A stretch of 63,146 nucleotides of DNA from CAYSRM01 sp964475205 (GTDB lineage Bacteria; Verrucomicrobiota; Kiritimatiellia; UBA8416; CAYSRM01). A model generated the notes under the pieces. It ran no database searches. It saw nothing but the letters and a program-made list of their open reading frames with translations, and was not told the origin of the DNA. Position numbers and translations under genes: made by a program. Positions within the stretch are counted from its first letter, which is position 1. Each line of letters begins with the position of its first letter. Positions 57,743 through 63,146 of this stretch are shown here, in pieces. The DNA lies in the NCBI GenBank assembly GCA_964475205.1, contig CAYYVQ010000012.1, positions 1-63,146 on the forward strand, given 5' to 3'.

Positions 57743-58861
57743 ATGAAAAAAAATGAGAGCATATTACTGGTTGATGAACCAAGCCGTTCGGCGGATTTGC
57801 GATATGCGGTCGGATTCAATTCGGAAGATCCTGTTGTATTCTTAAAACACAGCGGCAAGTCTTTTATTGTGGTTTCAGCAATGGAACGGGAACGGGTCAA
57901 ACGTTCATGCCCGGATGCCATGGTCTTGACGCCCGGAGATCTGGGAATGACGCCAAAGAGCCGACGACGCATAAGCAACTGGGTTGTCTATCTGTTACGC
58001 AGGGAAAAAGTAAGCCGCGTAATGGTTCCGTCAAATTTTCCCGTGGCAATTGCCGAAGCAATGAAAAAGAAAAAACTTCGAATTACCATTGCGCAAACGG
58101 AGATTTTTCCCGAACGCGCCGTTAAAAACACCGAAGAAATCAAGAATATCCGGCAAGCTCAACAGGCGGGCGTCTTTGCGGTACGGGCGGTTACGGATCT
58201 GCTTTACAGGTCAAGAACTCTGAAGAATCAACAACTTGAAGCCAGGGGAGAGCCGGTTACCGTGGAGCGTCTGCGCAAACTGGTTATGAAGACGCTTCTG
58301 GATCATAACTGTACCGGGCAGGATATAATTATTGCGCCGGGCAAACAGGCCGCGGACCCGCATGAAGCAGGCCGCGGACCTGTGAGGGCAGAAGAGGGAA
58401 TTGTTCTGGACATTTTTCCGCGACACATGGAACACGGTTACTGGGGCGATATTTCAAGAACCGTAGCAAAAGGAGAAACTTCGTCCGACTACACGCGAAT
58501 GTATAACGCGGTCCAGGCAGCCCAGCAGGCGGCGCTTGAACGTGTGCGGCCGGGAGTGAAATGCGCTACGGTTCACAATGCCGCGGCATCGGAACTTAAA
58601 AGGAGAGGATTCAAAACAGAACTTAGCGACGGCAGGCCGGCGGGATTTATTCACAGCACCGGCCACGGCGTCGGACTTGAAATTCACGAACCCCCTGCAA
58701 TAAGTTCCAATGACACGAGGCTGAAAAAAGGCAATATCATAACTATTGAACCGGGGCTCTACTATCCAGGGATAGGCGGCGTCAGGATTGAAGATACCGT
58801 GGAAGTTACATCAAAAGGTTGGCGCTATCTGGCGCCTTGCGAAAAAAAGCTTCAAGTGTAA
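57743..58861 (+). CDS. M24-family metallopeptidase (Xaa-Pro peptidase-like)
   Basis: A 372-residue protein. An N-terminal creatinase-like domain (about 1-120) is followed by the pita-bread catalytic domain with all five metal ligands: Asp in VLDIFPRH, Asp in WGDISRTV, His in STGHGVGLEIHE, Glu in TIEPGLYYPG and Glu in RIEDTVEV. It should be a cytosolic proline-specific aminopeptidase or dipeptidase; the exact substrate is not set by sequence. AAAGG and AGGATAAAGG precede the ATG. It is divergent from dnaA across the box cluster and followed by repeats. Confidence 0.88.
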   Translation: MKKNESILLVDEPSRSADLRYAVGFNSEDPVVFLKHSGKSFIVVSAMERERVKRSCPDAMVLTPGDLGMTPKSRRRISNWVVYLLRREKVSRVMVPSNFPVAIAEAMKKKKLRITIAQTEIFPERAVKNTEEIKNIRQAQQAGVFAVRAVTDLLYRSRTLKNQQLEARGEPVTVERLRKLVMKTLLDHNCTGQDIIIAPGKQAADPHEAGRGPVRAEEGIVLDIFPRHMEHGYWGDISRTVAKGETSSDYTRMYNAVQAAQQAALERVRPGVKCATVHNAAASELKRRGFKTELSDGRPAGFIHSTGHGVGLEIHEPPAISSNDTRLKKGNIITIEPGLYYPGIGGVRIEDTVEVTSKGWRYLAPCEKKLQV

Positions 58862-58863
58862 TT

Positions 58864-58990
58864 TTAACCTGATCTATTCATAAAAATCTATTACGAGTGT
58901 GCATGTCACTTCATCTCAACGACTTTGCTGGCCAGCCGATCTTGACGTATGTCCATACGCCGTCACCCGGCTCTCTGCGCAAAGCCATTG
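58864..58990. mobile_element. Family B element, right-truncated copy
   Basis: TTTAACCTGATCTATTCATA and the next about 120 bases match the family B element at 4931-5111 (shared landmarks CATGTCAC, CATCTCAA, CCCGGCT, TTGATCT). The opposite end is missing and family A sequence follows directly. Confidence 0.7.
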
Positions 58991-59030
58991 ATCTAAAGAA
59001 ACCTGCCCGCATATCTCACAAAATTCCTGC
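58988..59030. repeat. Family A end fragment
   Basis: CCCGCATATCTCACAAAATT and CCTGCTC are the terminus and first bases of family A. The remainder to 59107 is unrelated. It sits between the M24 gene and the convergent murA. Confidence 0.65.
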
Positions 59031-59107
59031 TCAACATGGCAATGAGGCCCGGAGCCCGGGAGGGAGTGGGTAACCATAAAGAAGATCGCGGCAAGGGGAC
59101 TGCGCAC

Positions 59108-60385
59108 TCATCTGACCCTGCGAATAGACGCGCCAAGCTTTCTTAACCGCCTGTCTACATCTTCATAGCCTCTGTCGATGCTTTGAATGTTTCCGATCAC
59201 GCTTCGGCCCTCTGAGCATAGAGCGGCAAGAAGCATGGTCATGCCAGCGCGGATGTCGGGACTTGACAGGTGGGTTCCATGAAGAGGCGAAGGACCGGTG
59301 ACTATAACGCGGTGCGGGTCGCACTGTACAATCCTGGCGCCCATTTCAATGAGTCTATCCACAAAGTACATGCGGCTTTCGAACATTTTTTCAAAAAATA
59401 ACACGGTTCCTTTAGCCTGTGTGGCCAGAATCAGGAGAAGACTCATCAGGTCCGAGGGCACATTCGGCCAGGGGCCGTCCTCGATCTTTGGAATCGCCGA
59501 ACCAATATCGTTTCGGATCCGGAGTTTCTGTTTTGGAGGTAAATACAGATGGTCGTTTCCGATGGACCACTCAACTCCAAGTTTACGGAAAGGTTTTTCG
59601 ATAACATCCAGGTGTTCAACCGGCGCATTGTAAACACGAAGACTTCCGCCGGTGAGAGCCGAAGCGGTAATGAAACTCGCCATTTCAATATAGTCGCCGT
59701 TGACGCGCCGGGTTACGCCGTGAAGCGATTCGACACCCTGTATTCGGATATAGTTGGTGCCTATGCCGGATATGTCAGCGCCCATTTTGTTTAGCATCAT
59801 GCAAAGAGCCTGAACATGGGGCTCGCATGCGGCATTGAATATGCTTGTCCTGCCTTTTGCCAGTACGCCAGCCATTATAATGTTTTCGGTTGCGGTTACA
59901 CTGGCCTCGTCAAGAAGTATGCGCGCGCCGTTAAGGCGCCCGGCGCAGGAAAGCTCATAACACCTGGTCCCCTGCACTTTGGCGCCAAGATGGCTCAAGC
60001 CCTGAAAGTGAGTGTCCAGGCGGCGCCTTCCTATGACATCGCCCCCGGGCGGATAGACAACAACCCTGTTGTAACGCGCGATCATAGGGCCGGCAAATAA
60101 AATCGAGGATCTGACCTGGCGGCACAAATCCGGCGCAAGCTTTCGCTTGCGGATCCCTTTTGCGCACAAAGTTACAGAATGCCCCCGGACATTAACATCA
60201 ACTCCCAGATCCTCCAGGATCGCGAGCATTGTGTAAACGTCCTTTATAAGAGGAACGTTCTGCAGGCAAACCCGCTCGTCTGTCAGGATACAGGCAGCAA
60301 GCATGGGCAGCGCGGCATTCTTGTTGCCGGAGACAGTAAAGTCCCCTTCCAACTTGCTGGCGCCTTCAATTATAAATTCCGACAT
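59108..60385 (-). CDS. murA: UDP-N-acetylglucosamine 1-carboxyvinyltransferase, Asp-type active site
   Basis: A 425-residue enoylpyruvyltransferase adding PEP to UDP-GlcNAc, the first committed step of peptidoglycan synthesis. Lys22 in SGNKNAALPML is present. The loop that in most bacteria reads PGGCxIG here reads PPGGDVIGRRRLD, so the catalytic Cys115 is replaced by Asp116. PSDLMSLLL retains the Asp305 equivalent. The Asp form is active and known to be insensitive to fosfomycin (as in Mycobacterium and Chlamydia). GGGAGAAGG precedes the ATG. A tandem repeat separates it from tkt. Confidence 0.95.
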   Translation of the reverse strand: MSEFIIEGASKLEGDFTVSGNKNAALPMLAACILTDERVCLQNVPLIKDVYTMLAILEDLGVDVNVRGHSVTLCAKGIRKRKLAPDLCRQVRSSILFAGPMIARYNRVVVYPPGGDVIGRRRLDTHFQGLSHLGAKVQGTRCYELSCAGRLNGARILLDEASVTATENIIMAGVLAKGRTSIFNAACEPHVQALCMMLNKMGADISGIGTNYIRIQGVESLHGVTRRVNGDYIEMASFITASALTGGSLRVYNAPVEHLDVIEKPFRKLGVEWSIGNDHLYLPPKQKLRIRNDIGSAIPKIEDGPWPNVPSDLMSLLLILATQAKGTVLFFEKMFESRMYFVDRLIEMGARIVQCDPHRVIVTGPSPLHGTHLSSPDIRAGMTMLLAALCSEGRSVIGNIQSIDRGYEDVDRRLRKLGASIRRVR

Positions 60386-60442
60386 CCTTCTCCCCCCACT
60401 CCCCTGCTTATCATTGGGTATTCCCTGCTTTCTTCTCCCCCC

Positions 60443-60948
60443 TTGATCATTGAATATTCCGTGTTCATCATTGGATATTGAATATTCTCTTCTCTATCTC
60501 GTATACGTTCCACGTCCCACGTCCAACACTCCCTTTTCTCCTGTCTGGTTCTCACGCCCGGCGTCCCCGCCTCAAGAGCCCAAGACCGCAAAGAAAAAGA
60601 GGACAAATCGTTTCCCACAACCTTAGCGTCTTTTAGCGAATTTCGTAGTTAAATTCTTTTCTTCTCTATTTGATCATTGAATATTCCGTGTTCATCATTG
60701 GATATTGAATATTCTCTTCTCTATCTCGTATACGTTCCACGTCCCACGTCCAACACTCCCTTTTCTCCTGTCTGGTTCTCACGCCCGGCGTCCCCGCCTC
60801 AAGAGCCCAAGACCGCAAAGAAAAAGAGGACAAATCGTTTCCCACAACCTTAGCGTCTTTTAGCGAATTTCGTAGTTAAATTCTTTTCTTCTCTATTTGA
60901 TCATTGAATATTCCGTGTTCATCATTGGATATTGAATATTCTCTTCTC
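60443..60948. repeat. 227-bp tandem direct repeat, 2.2 copies
   Basis: The unit begins TTGATCATTGAATATTCCGT at 60443, 60670 and 60897 (period 227), with two apparently identical full copies and a partial third. Inside are the phrases CCAAGACCGCAAAG and AGCGTCTTTTAGCGAATTTC, which resemble intergenic repeats seen in many bacterial genomes. Shorter copies of ATTGGATATTGAATATTC occur inside each unit. It lies between the tkt stop and the murA start. Confidence 0.95.
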
Positions 60949-62956
60949 ACGCATTTTCCAGCATATTTTTTGCAACGGCAACAATGTTTTCGGGGGTGAA
61001 CCCGAATTCCTTCTGAAGCTGCTGATACGGAGCAGACGTGCCGAAACGATCCAGGCATATTGTCCGTCCGTCCGGGCCGATGTACCTTTCCCAGCCCATG
61101 GAAACTCCAGCTTCAACTGCAAGCCGCAGTTTACATTCCGGGGGCAGTACAGTTGCCCGGTACTCTTCGTCCTGGGCGTCAAAAAGCTCCCACGAAGGCA
61201 TGCTTACAATACGCACGTTATAGTCGCGTCCAAGCGTTTCCGCGGCTTCCAGGGAGGCTTCAACCTCGGAGCCGGATCCTATAATAATGAAATCCGGTGT
61301 GCCTTCCCGGCTCTGCCACAGCACGTATGCGCCTTTGCCCAGGTTTGATTCGGACGCGTACTTGTTACGGTCAATGACCTTGAGTTTATGCCGGGTAAGA
61401 GCCAGAACGGTGGGTCCTTTCCGGTTTGCCATAGCCGCGAACCATGCAGCGGCGGTCTCTGTTGCGTCGGAAGGCCGGATAACGGTTATGTCCGGCATGC
61501 AGCGCAGGCTGGCAAGCTGCTCAATCGGCTGGTGCGTCGGTCCGTCTTCGCCCACGTTAAAGCTGTCGTGTGTAAAGACGTATATTACGGGCAGCCCCAT
61601 AATCGCCGCAAGCCTGACGGAAGGACGGCAATAATCCAGAAAGACAAAAAAGGTTGATCCGAAAACACGGAATCCGCCGTGAAGCGCCATGCCGTTCAAT
61701 ATGGCGGCCATGCCGTGTTCGCGCACACCAAAGTTTATATTCCGGCCTTCGTAAGAACCCTTTGCTATATCGTCGAACTTCTTGAGCGTAGTCTTCGTGC
61801 TTGCTGCCAGATCGCCTGCCCCGCCGACAAACTGGGGCAGCTTTTCGGCAATGTGCTGCATAACGGTCCCGGAAGCGCTCCTGGTTGCAACCGCCTCGTC
61901 GGCATTGAAGCCTTCAAAGCCGTTCTCAAGGTCGTCCGGAAGGATATCTTCCATATGTGTTTTCCATAATTCCGCCTTTTCGGGATATTTTTCGCAGTAC
62001 CCGGCAAACGCATCCTCCCAGTCCCGGGCTAAAGCTTCGAGATCTGCGGCGCGGTCGGCAAGAATCTTCGTGACCTCTTCGGGAATATGAAATAAAGCTT
62101 CTTCCGGGATGCCGATATTTTTTTTGGTTTCGCGTATTTCTTCTTCGCCGAGAGGCGCGCCATGTGCGGCGGGAGTATCTACCTTGTTTGGGCTGCCGTG
62201 TCCGATATGCGAATGACAGATAATAATTGTAGGCTTTTCTGTTTCCTGTTTGGCCTGCACTATGGCTTCGTCAATTTCAGTGAACTTGTGAGCGTCCACT
62301 TCAAGGACATTCCAGTTGTAACCTTCAAAACGTTTATGAACGTTATCGCTGTAGCTCAGGTCTGTAGCTCCGTCTATCGTAATGCAGTTGCAATCGTAGA
62401 AAACAATCAGTTTATTCAGTCCCAGGTGCCCGGCCAGGGCAAAGGCCTCATGGCTTACCCCTTCCATCAAGTCACCGTCACTGGCGATTACGTAGGTATA
62501 ATGGTTAACCGGCTCGAAATCGTCCGTATTAAAACGGGAAGCAAGCATTTGTTCGGCCAGCGCCATACCGGCGGCGTTGCCGCAGCCCTGTCCCAGGGGG
62601 CCGGTGGTTGTTTCCACGCCCGGCGTAGTGCCGTATTCGGGGTGGCCCGGTGTTGCGCTCTGCCACTGGCGAAATGCCTGAAGCTCTGTAAGCGGCAGGT
62701 CGTAGCCGGAAAGATGGAGCAGGCTGTAAAGAAGCATCGAGCCGTGGCCGGCGGAAAGCACGAAACGGTCCCTGTCGCGCCAGTGTGGTTTGGCGGGGCA
62801 ATGTTTGAAATGCTTAAGGAAAAGCGTCGAAGCTACTTCTGCCATTCCCATCGGCATGCCTGGATGCCCCGAATTCGCCTTCTCTACTCCGTCCATCGCC
62901 AGTCCTCTGATGGTGTTGGCCATCAGAACAACATCTTTTTCAGTAATATTATTCAT
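60947..62956 (-). CDS. tkt: Transketolase
   Basis: A 669-residue thiamine-diphosphate enzyme transferring two-carbon units in the pentose phosphate pathway. The ThDP motif is ASDGDLMEGVSHEA, the N-terminal GHPGMPMGMAE and HGSMLLYSLLH loops carry conserved His residues, and GVREHGMAAILNGMALHGG and THDSFNVGEDGPTHQPIEQLASLR are typical of the Pyr domain. The ATG at 62956 (MNNITEKDV) is chosen because AAGGGGA lies nine bases upstream; a longer frame to 63019 runs into a repeat. It is nine residues longer than E. coli TktA. Confidence 0.95.
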   Translation of the reverse strand: MNNITEKDVVLMANTIRGLAMDGVEKANSGHPGMPMGMAEVASTLFLKHFKHCPAKPHWRDRDRFVLSAGHGSMLLYSLLHLSGYDLPLTELQAFRQWQSATPGHPEYGTTPGVETTTGPLGQGCGNAAGMALAEQMLASRFNTDDFEPVNHYTYVIASDGDLMEGVSHEAFALAGHLGLNKLIVFYDCNCITIDGATDLSYSDNVHKRFEGYNWNVLEVDAHKFTEIDEAIVQAKQETEKPTIIICHSHIGHGSPNKVDTPAAHGAPLGEEEIRETKKNIGIPEEALFHIPEEVTKILADRAADLEALARDWEDAFAGYCEKYPEKAELWKTHMEDILPDDLENGFEGFNADEAVATRSASGTVMQHIAEKLPQFVGGAGDLAASTKTTLKKFDDIAKGSYEGRNINFGVREHGMAAILNGMALHGGFRVFGSTFFVFLDYCRPSVRLAAIMGLPVIYVFTHDSFNVGEDGPTHQPIEQLASLRCMPDITVIRPSDATETAAAWFAAMANRKGPTVLALTRHKLKVIDRNKYASESNLGKGAYVLWQSREGTPDFIIIGSGSEVEASLEAAETLGRDYNVRIVSMPSWELFDAQDEEYRATVLPPECKLRLAVEAGVSMGWERYIGPDGRTICLDRFGTSAPYQQLQKEFGFTPENIVAVAKNMLENA

Positions 62957-63023
62957 GATCTGTTCCCCTTGTCTTTGGTTGTTTTTTTGAAGCAGCATAG
63001 TGCATAATGTTGCCGCCAATGTC

Positions 63024-63146
63024 TAGCCCGCATTTCTCATACTCCTCCGGCATAAACGTTCCATAGCACAGCCATTGCAGGCCAAACGCGATTTGCCCGA
63101 TCTTGATCCTCTTCATCCTTATCACGATCATTGTCCCGATCTTTGT
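63024..63146 (-). repeat. Family C repeat, partial copy at window edge
   Basis: From CTAGCCCGCATTTCTCATAC onward this is the inverted equivalent of 9484-9611, including the CGATCATTGTCCCGATCTTTGT segment where the window ends. It stands about 70 bases upstream of the tkt start. Confidence 0.75.

Noticed and set aside
60443..60948. CRISPR array
   Set aside because: The repeat unit is 227 bp, tandem and without variable spacers.

Overview
The window looks like a chromosomal segment of a Gram-negative, probably anaerobic bacterium. It encodes a TonB-dependent receptor, ExbB/ExbD proteins, secreted and lipoprotein enzymes, MurA, DnaA/DnaN and an electron-transfer flavoprotein with a ferredoxin domain. 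Together with a TPR/ExbB/ExbD/ExbD/VWA cluster, an Asp-type MurA and a very long glycogen debranching enzyme, this suggests the PVC superphylum (Lentisphaerota or Kiritimatiellota-like). That placement is inference from gene content, not a phylogeny. About 45 protein genes, one clear pseudogene and many short repeats are visible. I found no rRNA, tRNA, CRISPR array or transposase.

Layout. 1-5.6 kb: a GuaA-type ATP pyrophosphatase after a frameshifted, 5'-truncated hisF remnant, a LapA-like membrane protein, a methyltransferase coupled to prfC, and a small Lys/Arg-rich protein. 5.7-9.3 kb: a secreted serpin divergent from proB-proA. 9.6-14.5 kb: a secreted protein of unknown role, etfB-etfA, two small genes each preceded by a sigma-54-like promoter (a NifX/NifB-family protein and a DUF5320-like protein), and a PNPOx-like protein. 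14.5-20 kb: L-fucose isomerase, an HD-domain protein, ispH and an MsrB-MsrA fusion lipoprotein. 19.9-28.4 kb: a glycogen block (debranching enzyme, glucan phosphorylase, glycogen synthase). 28.7-32 kb: a membrane-anchored PQQ-propeller protein, then an ECF sigma factor overlapping an anti-sigma protein whose outer part is built of terpene-cyclase-like QW repeats. 32-44 kb: a TonB-dependent receptor, then a tightly packed operon of TPR protein, secreted protein, ExbB, ExbD, ExbD, membrane-anchored VWA protein, small secreted protein and a PEGA plus PA-IL-like protein. 44.4-50.5 kb: a YchF-like protein lacking its GTPase core, a mini beta-carbonic-anhydrase-like protein, an AEC transporter, and a phosphate block (PhoR-like kinase, PhoU, Na/Pi symporter). 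51-63 kb: a secreted repeat protein, alr, a DUF6941-like protein, plsC, dnaN, dnaA, an M24 peptidase, murA and transketolase. The dnaA-dnaN pair, with DnaA-box-like sites and an AT-rich stretch nearby, makes a replication origin here plausible.

Short repeats are the most striking DNA-level feature. At least two families of about 180 bp (A and B) have inverted ends bounded by TA, as expected of MITEs moved by an IS630/Tc1-mariner-type transposase, and a third family (C) occurs inside the window and at both of its edges. Several copies sit exactly at gene 3' ends, where their terminal TTAA/TTAG supplies the stop codon. A separate 227-bp tandem repeat lies between murA and tkt.

The best candidate for an undescribed system is the 34.8-44.3 kb operon. 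It has two ExbD proteins and an ExbB, but in the place expected for TonB there is a one-pass membrane protein with an intact VWA MIDAS motif and a Pro-rich insertion. TPR and lectin-like secreted partners surround it. The sigma/anti-sigma pair with a QW-repeat sensor, two genes upstream of the TonB receptor, is the second best candidate.
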